Source: Gordonia sp. UBA5067 (GTDB lineage: Bacteria; Actinomycetota; Actinomycetes; Mycobacteriales; Mycobacteriaceae). From it: a stretch of 64,000 nt of DNA. The stretch is taken from the NCBI RefSeq assembly GCF_002414845.1, contig NZ_DIAX01000009.1, positions 45,049-109,048 on the forward strand, in the 5' to 3' direction. Shown here one piece after another: positions 17,223 to 23,994 of the stretch (position 1 is the stretch's first letter; every line of letters starts with the position of its first letter). The notes beneath the pieces were generated by a model. It saw nothing but the letters and a program-made list of their open reading frames with translations, had not been told where the DNA came from and made no database searches. Position numbers and translations under genes: made by a program.

Positions 17223-17828
17223 CTAGCCGGTTTTGCGCAGGATGGACACCGCGAAGTCGGCGCCGTCGTGCCACGGCCGCACATCCCACGTCGCCAGGCG
17301 CAGGTCGACGCGCAGCCCCGCCTGCGCAACGGCGTCGTCGAAATCGGTCAGCGCAAGATGGCGGTTGGTGTGGAACCCGACGACGATAACGCCGTCGGGG
17401 GTGAGGTGCGCGGCCAGCCGCCGCAGCACCTGGGCCTCGGTGCCGGGCGCCAGGAACACCATGACGTTCCCCGCGCAGACGATGGCGTCGAACGGCTCGC
17501 CGATCCCGCGGGCCGGCAGGTCGAGTTCGGACAGATCCCCCACCAGCCAGGCCGGCCCGGGATGATCCGCCTCGGCGGCGGCGATGAGCGTGGGATCGAC
17601 ATCCACGCCGACGACGGTGTGTCCGGCGTCGTGCAGGTGGGCTCCGATGCGGCCGGGACCGCAGCCGGCGTCGAGGATTCGGGATCCCCGGGCGACCATC
17701 GCATCGACCAGTCGGGCCTCGCCGCCCAGATCGGCGCCCTCGGCGGCCATGGTCCGGAAGCGTTCGATGTACCACTGGCTGTGACCGGGTTCGGTGTCGG
17801 TGATCCAGCGGGGCGACGGGGTGGTCAT
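17223..17828 (-). CDS. class I SAM-dependent methyltransferase
   Basis: A 201-residue soluble methyltransferase of the common class I fold. Motif I is ILDAGCGPGRIGAHL (about residues 50-65), motif II the acidic GVDVDPTLI, and motif IV FDAIVCAGNVMVFL. It starts at ATG 17828 and is convergent with the KstR-associated hydrolase, 16 bases apart. No substrate-specific domain is visible, so the acceptor is unknown. Confidence 0.88.
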   Translation of the reverse strand: MTTPSPRWITDTEPGHSQWYIERFRTMAAEGADLGGEARLVDAMVARGSRILDAGCGPGRIGAHLHDAGHTVVGVDVDPTLIAAAEADHPGPAWLVGDLSELDLPARGIGEPFDAIVCAGNVMVFLAPGTEAQVLRRLAAHLTPDGVIVVGFHTNRHLALTDFDDAVAQAGLRVDLRLATWDVRPWHDGADFAVSILRKTG

Positions 17829-17872
17829 CCGCCCAGCCTATTCGCCCGGCCCAGCTGCTTCGTCCGGCCCCA

Positions 17873-19408
17873 CTAGCCCAGCCCCGGCTGATCGGACTCG
17901 CGGCGCACATAGGGGGTGACCGGCTCGCCCCGGATTACCGCGACCATGTTCGTGAAGGCGTCGCTACCCGGATCGTCGAAGTAGCCGCCATGCCCGCGCA
18001 CGCCGCGCACCCGTTCTCCGCTGGCGTAGTCACCAGAATCCATCCGGGTAACCCCGGGTGCGGTGTCCGGGTCTCCCCCGTGGGCCCCCGAGGATTGCAC
18101 CGGCTGGATCGGGTCGGCCGGCGGTGTCACCGAGAACCGTTGGGTCCCATCGTGATTGACCCATGCCGCCGCACCTCCCGGCAGCACACCGGTGCCCGAC
18201 GCGGAGGCATACACCACCCGGTCGGCGCGCAGGCCGAGCTGCTCGGCGGTACCGACCACCGTGCCGCCGTAAGAGTGCCCGATGAACGTGGTCCGCGCGC
18301 CCGGCGCCTGGCCCGCGAGCTCGGCGGCCAGGGCCGCGCCGAAGGACACCAGGTTCGGCGCCATGGCGGTGGCGAAGCCGGGGGACACCGCCATGGCCAG
18401 GTTGGGCGGGAATCGCCCGTCCAGATAGAGGAAGACCGGGGCGCCGCTGCGGTTTGCCAGGTGCCATGCCGCCGTACGGTTGCGCCCGGCGGTGTCCATC
18501 GTGGTCCCCGTCCCCGGCACATATACCGCAGCGCCCCGCATGTCCGGGCGCACGGCGCCGAACATCTCGATCGACCGGCCCGCCCTCGTGTTGGCGAAGG
18601 TGATGAACTGGCGGCGCATCCGGTGGCGCGGGTCGTTCGGGTTGCTGATCGTGCCCAGCATGTCGCGCAGCTGCCGGGCCCGCAGACCGTCACCGGCGCC
18701 GCGGCGGATCTCCGACTCCAGCGCCTCCTCGATTGCGCGCCGGTTCGCCGCAATCCGCACCGGGAACGGGATGCCGTCCAGTTTCCCCAGTACCTGCGGG
18801 TTTGCCGCGATCAACCGCTCGAGGTCGACTGGCGTCATTCGCTGCAGCAGGTCGCGGCGCTGATCCGGCGTCATCGCCACCAGCCGGTTGATCACCCCGT
18901 CGGGATCGCGACGCCCTTCGGGGGTCCCGACGGTGACGTGCCCGCCGGCCATCGCCGCCAGGTCGGCGCCGAGTCGGGCCAGTCGCGCCGCACCGCGTCG
19001 GTCCACGTCGTCGAGCTCGGCCAGCGCCGCCACCACCCGTGGATCGGGTTCCCGCTTCTCGCCGGCGGCGTCGACGCCGCGGGGCCGCTCCCCGAGCTGG
19101 AATCCGGACTGGTCCCCGATCAGCCGCATGATCCGGTCGCGCCCCGCCGCAAGTTCGGCGCCCGCCTCGTCGGCGGCGTCGGCGAATGCCGCCAACACCC
19201 GGGCGACCTCCTCGGCGTGGTCGAGCTCCTGCCCCAGCCGCCGATCGGCGCCGGCCCGGGCCTGCCCGCGCCAGCGGGTGAGTCCGGTCAGCTGTGTGCG
19301 CGCCGCCACGACCTCGGCCCGGACCGTCCGGCCATTGTCACGCGCCTGCCGCGCGGCCGGTGCCAGCGGGCGGTCGGGCCAACCGGCGACCTCGTCGACG
19401 CTGAGCAT
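17873..19408 (-). CDS. DUF1023 alpha/beta hydrolase with helical WXG-like N-terminus
   Basis: A 511-residue protein. Residues 1-110 are mainly Ala/Arg-rich helices and include RWRGQARAGADRRL, similar to the WxG turn and following helix of WXG100 proteins. The C-terminal half is a DUF1023 alpha/beta hydrolase with VYVPGTGTTMD, the nucleophile elbow FIGHSYGGTVVG (Ser about residue 385) and GHGGYFDDPGSDAF near the end. No signal peptide is seen. The ATG (19408) shares one base with the stop of the small helical gene upstream (TGATG). The pairing suggests a joint, possibly type VII-secreted, function; this is inference. Confidence 0.85.
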   Translation of the reverse strand: MLSVDEVAGWPDRPLAPAARQARDNGRTVRAEVVAARTQLTGLTRWRGQARAGADRRLGQELDHAEEVARVLAAFADAADEAGAELAAGRDRIMRLIGDQSGFQLGERPRGVDAAGEKREPDPRVVAALAELDDVDRRGAARLARLGADLAAMAGGHVTVGTPEGRRDPDGVINRLVAMTPDQRRDLLQRMTPVDLERLIAANPQVLGKLDGIPFPVRIAANRRAIEEALESEIRRGAGDGLRARQLRDMLGTISNPNDPRHRMRRQFITFANTRAGRSIEMFGAVRPDMRGAAVYVPGTGTTMDTAGRNRTAAWHLANRSGAPVFLYLDGRFPPNLAMAVSPGFATAMAPNLVSFGAALAAELAGQAPGARTTFIGHSYGGTVVGTAEQLGLRADRVVYASASGTGVLPGGAAAWVNHDGTQRFSVTPPADPIQPVQSSGAHGGDPDTAPGVTRMDSGDYASGERVRGVRGHGGYFDDPGSDAFTNMVAVIRGEPVTPYVRRESDQPGLG

Positions 19409-19716
19409 CAGCGATCGGGCAGGGCAGCCAGGGCGCGGCCGGCCGCGTCGTCGTCCTCGGCCGCTGCGGCGCTAAACCGGCCGACGATCTGGCTCAAGAT
19501 GTCGAGCCGGTTGGCGATGTCGACGCCGACCCGTTTCACCGGGTCGGCGGCCGCTCGGACCGCATCCCCGCAGCCCATGATCTCGGCGGTGTCGATGAGT
19601 TCGTCGACGTCGAGGCCGGCCAGGACGCGACCGCTGCGCCGCCAGGACTGGGCCAGCGCGGCGAGTTCCGCGCGATCGACGCCGAATCTGCTGGTCGATA
19701 CCGGTGGGGGTGTCAT
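19408..19716 (-). CDS. small WXG100/EspC-like helical protein
   Basis: A 102-residue protein predicted to form two helices: ELAALAQSWRRSGRVLAGLDV and a second from VKRVGVDIANRLDIL to RALAAL. Length and organisation resemble ESX/EspC-type partners, though a canonical WXG is absent. The stop overlaps the DUF1023 ATG by one base, so the two are translationally coupled. It may chaperone or dimerise with the helical N-terminus of that protein. Function unknown. Confidence 0.7.
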   Translation of the reverse strand: MTPPPVSTSRFGVDRAELAALAQSWRRSGRVLAGLDVDELIDTAEIMGCGDAVRAAADPVKRVGVDIANRLDILSQIVGRFSAAAAEDDDAAGRALAALPDR

Positions 19717-19751
19717 GCCTTCTTGGACGCACCGCGGCGCTGATCGGTTCC

Positions 19752-20279
19752 TCAGCCGGTCGCCAATTCGACGAGCCTGCCGACGGTATCGAGGTTGCGG
19801 CCGGTGCCGGAGTAGCCCAGGGTGCGCTTGATGACCGCGGGTGTCAGCGTGGCGTTGGCCGCCCCGTCGTCGTAGCGGAGGTGCAGTTCGCGGCCGATGA
19901 CGGCGACGTGTTCGGTTGGCCCGGCCCGTTGGGCGAGTGCCGTCGCGGCCTCGACGGTGGGGGTCCCGGTGAGCGCGTACACGTAGGAGAATCTCGGCTC
20001 GACGACCTCGAACGGATGGCCCGCCAGCGCGGCCGCGAGTTCGGCGGGCGTCCGGCTGATCACCTCGCGGTAGTACCCGAATTCATCCTCGATCGCCCGT
20101 TCGAGCGCAGCATCGAACTCACTCGCCTCGCCCGGCGGGGTGTAGAGCAGGTTGCCCGACGCGATGTAGGTCGAAACCTCCTGGGCGCCAAGGCTTTCCG
20201 CGATCACCCGCAGTCGCGCCATCGGCAGCCTCGCACCGCCGACGTTGACGGCGCGCAGGAGTCCGATCCGCTCGCTCAC
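19752..20279 (-). CDS. DUF1697 family protein
   Basis: A 175-residue cytosolic protein of family DUF1697. It begins with the typical IGLLRAVNVGGARLPM and IASGNLLY blocks and ends ATLTPAVIKRTLGYSGTGRNLDTVGRLVEL, where the T-x-RN-x-x-T strand is a family feature. The ATG is at 20279, nine bases from the stop of the DUF4185 gene in the same direction. Biochemical role unknown. Confidence 0.88.
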   Translation of the reverse strand: MSERIGLLRAVNVGGARLPMARLRVIAESLGAQEVSTYIASGNLLYTPPGEASEFDAALERAIEDEFGYYREVISRTPAELAAALAGHPFEVVEPRFSYVYALTGTPTVEAATALAQRAGPTEHVAVIGRELHLRYDDGAANATLTPAVIKRTLGYSGTGRNLDTVGRLVELATG

Positions 20280-20288
20280 CGATATCCG

Positions 20289-21551
20289 CTAGCGGAGCGC
20301 AGACAGGTCGGTGCGGATCAGCATCACGTTGTAGTCGTCCCAGCGCGATGCCACGAAGTACAGCGAACTCCCGGTCTCCCGCGGCCAGATATACGGCGCG
20401 TAGAGCTGGCTGATCTGGTGGCTGGGCACGATCACGCGAGGTCCGCTCCAGGGCCCCTCCGGACGGGCCGCGGTGCGCATCGTGATGCTGCCCTTGCGCG
20501 ACGACAGCATGACGAACCGGTTCAGGTAGTTGTTGTAGCGCACCGAAACCTCGGCGATCGGCTCGGTGGCAACTTTCACCGCGTCGCCGCTGTAGCCCGA
20601 CCACTGCCCGCCGCCCCGGTAGTACTGATATGCGTTCATGTCGAGGAGCTGCGCCGCCGGGACGCGCGCCAAGAATAGGGCACCGTATCGGCCGTTGGGG
20701 GTGCCGTACTGGTAGACCCACGGCCCGCGGCGCATGAATGAGCTCACCTGGAACCGGCCCTGTCCCGTGGCGGTGTGCGGCACGCCGGGGATGTTCAACT
20801 CGTAGCGCGACCGGATCGTGTTGTTCTCGACCCGCCACGTCTGCCCGTTGTCGTGCGACGAGGCGAGAGCCGAGAAGTTCGTCTCCCAGCGGCCGGCCTC
20901 GCCCCATCGTGCTATCGACATGAACGACAGGTACTGCACGCCGCCGATCGAGATTCCCGCGGTCGGGATGCGGCCGACCTCGATGTTCTTGATACCCACC
21001 GCGTTGGTGATGGGTTGGGCGAAGGTCGGGTCGGCGGCCGTCACCGAAGCCCCGGAGCGGTTGTTACCGGGATGCGCACTGGGAATGGTGATGCCCTTGG
21101 ACAGGTCGCTGTTGCCGTTAGCCCGGAGCATGGTGTTGTGCCGCCAGACCATCGCCCCGTTGCATTTGCCCCACGTATCGCCGAAGGCCATGAGGACCTG
21201 CCCCGAGCCGTTGTCCCAGGGCACCCCGACGTCGGTGGCGGTGATGGCGAACCGCTTGTCGGTACGGTTCGGACTCAGTGGTCCGGTGACCCACTGCACC
21301 GTCTGCGAGGGTCCGCCGTGCAACGTGGGGAGCGGCATCTGCGGCTTCTTGCCGGGCGCCGAATAGCTGCCGAAGTCGAGGCTGCCCATGCCGATCCGCG
21401 ACGATCCGGAGCTGCCGGTACTGCCGATGTCGTGCCCGACCGGCCCCAGGGCGTTACAGGGCGAGGCATGGGCGGGCGCGGGCGCAAACGTGGTCAAGGC
21501 GGCGGCCATCGACGCGGCCGCCGCGAGTGCGGCAGCGGGTTTTCCAAACAT
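20289..21551 (-). CDS. secreted DUF4185 protein (beta-propeller-like)
   Basis: A 420-residue exported protein. The signal peptide is residues 1-29 (FAPAPAHASPC, cleavage near AHA-S). The mature part shows DUF4185 features: ATDVGVPW, VLMAFGDTWGKCNG (about residues 108-121) and the closing RWDDYNVMLIRTDLSALR. The pattern of repeated beta strands with Asp/Trp turns fits a glycosidase-like propeller, and acting on cell-wall glycan is plausible but unproven. Upstream, 17 bases from the ATG, begins an array of 9-nt repeats (21568-21603) that may be a regulator site. Confidence 0.88.
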   Translation of the reverse strand: MFGKPAAALAAAASMAAALTTFAPAPAHASPCNALGPVGHDIGSTGSSGSSRIGMGSLDFGSYSAPGKKPQMPLPTLHGGPSQTVQWVTGPLSPNRTDKRFAITATDVGVPWDNGSGQVLMAFGDTWGKCNGAMVWRHNTMLRANGNSDLSKGITIPSAHPGNNRSGASVTAADPTFAQPITNAVGIKNIEVGRIPTAGISIGGVQYLSFMSIARWGEAGRWETNFSALASSHDNGQTWRVENNTIRSRYELNIPGVPHTATGQGRFQVSSFMRRGPWVYQYGTPNGRYGALFLARVPAAQLLDMNAYQYYRGGGQWSGYSGDAVKVATEPIAEVSVRYNNYLNRFVMLSSRKGSITMRTAARPEGPWSGPRVIVPSHQISQLYAPYIWPRETGSSLYFVASRWDDYNVMLIRTDLSALR

Positions 21552-21933
21552 GGTTGTGAATCCTAGCTGCTGTCACTGATGTTACGGATGTTACTGCTGT
21601 TGCCAATATTGCTGCCGTGGCCATTGTGCCCCCCGATACCGGGTCAGCGCGGCCCGTAACCCAACCGAGACGGCGATGTTGTGGAACTGAACCCACCCTG
21701 ACCTGCGTCTCTACCATAATTGCGGCGCCGAAGCTTTTAGCACGCGACCCCCATAGCAGCCTGTGAATTCCGGTGTCAACACCAAAATGTCAGCGGTTGT
21801 ATACCTGCACGTAACCCGAGTTTGGAAATACGGTCACATCTCGAACATTCAATTCGTAAGGTCACCACGACAGCCTGCTTCCCCGCAGGGACGTGGGACC
21901 CGCCGACCCGCCAACCAGAAAGTACGCTGGGAC
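21552..21933. other. 382-bp divergent intergenic region
   Basis: This lies between the starts of the DUF4185 gene (leftward) and the secreted Gly/Ala-rich gene (rightward) and must hold both promoters. It contains the 9-nt repeat array next to the DUF4185 start. The rest is less G+C-rich than the flanking genes, with no ORF I can support. Confidence 0.7.
21568..21603 (-). promoter_or_regulatory. four 9-nt direct repeats, MtrA-box-like
   Basis: Read on the minus strand the units are GCAACAGCA, GTAACATCC, GTAACATCA and GTGACAGCA, exactly end to end. Weaker units continue to about 21630. MtrA of mycobacteria binds 9-bp direct repeats of the GTCACAgcg type, so this is a candidate MtrA site for the DUF4185 gene. 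No binding is shown by the sequence itself. Confidence 0.5.
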
Positions 21934-22716
21934 ATGAAGAAGAATCTCATCGCCACTGCGGCGTTGCTGACCGCCGCGCTCGCCGTCAGCGGCGCCGGCA
22001 CGGCCGCCGCCGCCCCCGCCGACACCAAGGTCAAGCCCGTGCACTACCAGATCTCCCAAACGCCGCAGGGCGCGAAGATCACCATCAAGGACGGCACCCT
22101 TACCGTCGACGGAAACGACCTGAACATCCGCGCGCAGAACGGCCAGTCGGTCGCGCAGCTGCCGTTGACCTGGCACCTCAACGACCGGGCCCGCCCGATC
22201 AAGGCCGAAGTCCAGGGCACCACCGCAACCCTGATCCCCGTGCGCACCGGCCCGGGCCGGCCGGTCACCCCGGTCACCCGCAAGGTCAGCCTCGAGCAGG
22301 CCAAGCACTCGGCCAGCGAGTCCTTCACCCCGCGCGACCAGCAAGAACTAGCCGCGTTCTCGAACCGCTCAACCATCGGCAGCTTCACCAGCGCCGCAGT
22401 CGGCGCGGCGGTCGGCGCAGGTGTTGGCTGCATCATTGGCGCTGTCTCCGCCGCCGCACTGACCCTGCCGATCGCAATGCTGCTCGGTGCCGGTCCGCTC
22501 GGCGGCTGCGTCGCGGGTGCCGTCCTGCTGGCTCCGGCCGGCGCGGCGGCGGGCCTCGTCTTCGTCGGCCTGCCGATCATCCTGTTCTCGGCATTCCAGT
22601 ACTTCTCGACGATCGGGGAGCCCTGCGACCCCAAGGCCCCATACTGCAACGATCCGCGCAAGCCGAAGGACGACAAGAAGAAGTCGGCCAAGCCGGTTCA
22701 GGTCGCCGCAGCCTGA
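21934..22716 (+). CDS. secreted Gly/Ala-rich protein with glycine-zipper segment (DUF8020-like)
   Basis: A 260-residue exported protein. Signal peptide is residues 1-28 (MKKNLIATAALL to GTAAAAPAD). A small beta-rich domain follows (VHYQISQTPQGAKITIKDGTLTV). About residues 150-225 are a Gly/Ala zipper with helices (AVGAAVGAGVGCIIGAVS and others), then a hydrophilic Lys-rich tail with two Cys (GEPCDPKAPYCNDPRK). The start is ATG 21934; an upstream extension lacks a signal peptide and was rejected. A strong terminator follows. Pore or membrane-anchoring roles can be imagined, but the function is unknown. Confidence 0.8.
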   Translation: MKKNLIATAALLTAALAVSGAGTAAAAPADTKVKPVHYQISQTPQGAKITIKDGTLTVDGNDLNIRAQNGQSVAQLPLTWHLNDRARPIKAEVQGTTATLIPVRTGPGRPVTPVTRKVSLEQAKHSASESFTPRDQQELAAFSNRSTIGSFTSAAVGAAVGAGVGCIIGAVSAAALTLPIAMLLGAGPLGGCVAGAVLLAPAGAAAGLVFVGLPIILFSAFQYFSTIGEPCDPKAPYCNDPRKPKDDKKKSAKPVQVAAA

Positions 22717-22737
22717 TCGCCAACGCACAACGGCAGC

Positions 22738-22773
22738 CACGGCCCGTCGTCTCCACGGAGACGGCGGGCCGTG
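22738..22773 (+). terminator. strong hairpin terminator
   Basis: A 17-bp stem with one G-T pair closes on a two-base spacer (effective loop about 4-6 nt), between CACGGCCCG and CGGGCCGTG arms. It lies just after the Gly/Ala-rich gene and before the convergent RNase HI gene, so it may serve both. Confidence 0.85.
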
Positions 22774-22804
22774 TCGTATCTGCCGTGTCGCATCGCCGGG
22801 GGCC

Positions 22805-23266
22805 TCACCCCAGCCCGTCGCGCAACTCTCTCGCAGCGCTGGTCGCCAGCTCATCGGCGATCTCGTTGTAGTGGTCGCCGTTATGACCCTTGACCCACTT
22901 CCAGGTGACCCGGTGCCGAGACTCCTCGTCGACGAGGCGCTGCCACAGCTCAACATTCTTGACCGGCTTCTTGCCGGCCGTGCGCCAGCCGTTGCGCTGC
23001 CACCCGGCCACCCACGTGGTGATGCCGTTGCGCACGTAACTCGAGTCGGTGTAGATAGTCACCCGCGCCGGCTTGGTCAACGCGGCGAGCCCCTCAATGG
23101 CCCCGGTCAGCTCCATCTGATTGTTCGTCGTATGCGGCACCGCACCAGAGATCCGCTTCTCGTGGCCGCGGTAACGCAGGACCGCACCCCAGCCACCCGG
23201 GCCGGGATTGCCCAGGCAGGCGCCATCAGTGGAGATCTCGACAATATCGTCGGCAGTATCGGTCAC
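22805..23266 (-). CDS. rnhA: ribonuclease HI
   Basis: RNase HI cleaves the RNA strand of RNA/DNA hybrids, removing primers and R-loops. The 153-residue form from GTG 23266 matches the usual length near 155. Catalytic residues are visible: Asp in [16 protein letters not shown], Glu in [13 protein letters not shown], Asp in IYTDSSYV, and His plus Asp in [20 protein letters not shown] 23308 would add 14 Pro/Arg-rich residues and is possible. It is divergent from the membrane-anchored hypothetical gene at 23324. Confidence 0.95.
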   Translation of the reverse strand: MTDTADDIVEISTDGACLGNPGPGGWGAVLRYRGHEKRISGAVPHTTNNQMELTGAIEGLAALTKPARVTIYTDSSYVRNGITTWVAGWQRNGWRTAGKKPVKNVELWQRLVDEESRHRVTWKWVKGHNGDHYNEIADELATSAARELRDGLG

Positions 23267-23323
23267 AGCAGCCGAGGGTACTAGCGGGCGCCGCGGGACC
23301 GGCGGCATGGTTACGATCGAGGC

Positions 23324-23992
23324 GTGGGCCCGGTGCTGACCTTCATCGCAAGCTACTGGTGGCTGATCTTCCCGCTCAGCGCCGTCGCCGGTCCGTGGCT
23401 GCGCCGATACAACCGGCGGCTGGAACGACGCCGCCAGTACCGGCTGGAGATGGCTCGCGCCAGGTCGGCCACCCGCGTCGAGGAACAGCGCGTCACCCGG
23501 GTCAACGCCCAGCAGCTGCGCAACGCGCTGCGCACCCACGACGAGATCGACGACCGGTGGTGGAGCTATGAGATCAACCTCGCCACCATCATCAGCTACC
23601 CCATGCTCGTCGACGTCCGCGAACCGCTGACCCGCGCATTCCACCAGGCCAAGGGGCGCGCCGACATGCTACGGCCGCCGACCGGTGCGGTAGTCGAGGA
23701 TCCCCGGGCGTTCGTCGAGTATCGCGACGCCGTCATCGAGTACGCCGCCGCGTTCGACGTCGCCGAACGGGAGGCGCGCCGTCGCAAACAGGCCGACTTC
23801 TCCCCGATCGAGCGCGAATCGCTAGAACGCGCGCGGCGACTGGTGATGATTGCCGCCGACGAGGCGGCGACGCCGGCCGAGCGACAGACCGCCTACCGCA
23901 AGGCGCGCACCGAACTCGACGGCCTCATCGAAATCCCCCTCGCCGGGGCACAAGAGCTGGAACGCACAATCGCCAGGGAACTCGACCCCTAG
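23324..23992 (+). CDS. hypothetical membrane-anchored helical protein
   Basis: A 222-residue protein with one N-terminal membrane helix (about 3-24, [19 protein letters not shown]) followed by a highly charged, helical cytosolic part. A block [25 protein letters not shown] (about 72-97, given as start and end) looks conserved and resembles the cytosolic domain of actinobacterial proteins of unknown function. The start is GTG 23324, divergent from rnhA. The stop lies two bases from the leuS stop (convergent). I do not recognise a function. Confidence 0.8.
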   Translation: MGPVLTFIASYWWLIFPLSAVAGPWLRRYNRRLERRRQYRLEMARARSATRVEEQRVTRVNAQQLRNALRTHDEIDDRWWSYEINLATIISYPMLVDVREPLTRAFHQAKGRADMLRPPTGAVVEDPRAFVEYRDAVIEYAAAFDVAEREARRRKQADFSPIERESLERARRLVMIAADEAATPAERQTAYRKARTELDGLIEIPLAGAQELERTIARELDP

Positions 23993-23994
23993 CC

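Noticed and set aside
14564-17329. 921-residue leftward frame opposite the M13 peptidase and hydrolase
   Set aside because: It is antisense to two clear enzymes; its composition is typical of mirrored high-G+C coding sequence.
21763-21933. 57-residue N-terminal extension of the Gly/Ala-rich secreted protein
   Set aside because: It would hide the signal peptide that begins MKKNLIATAALL, and the sequence is not protein-like.
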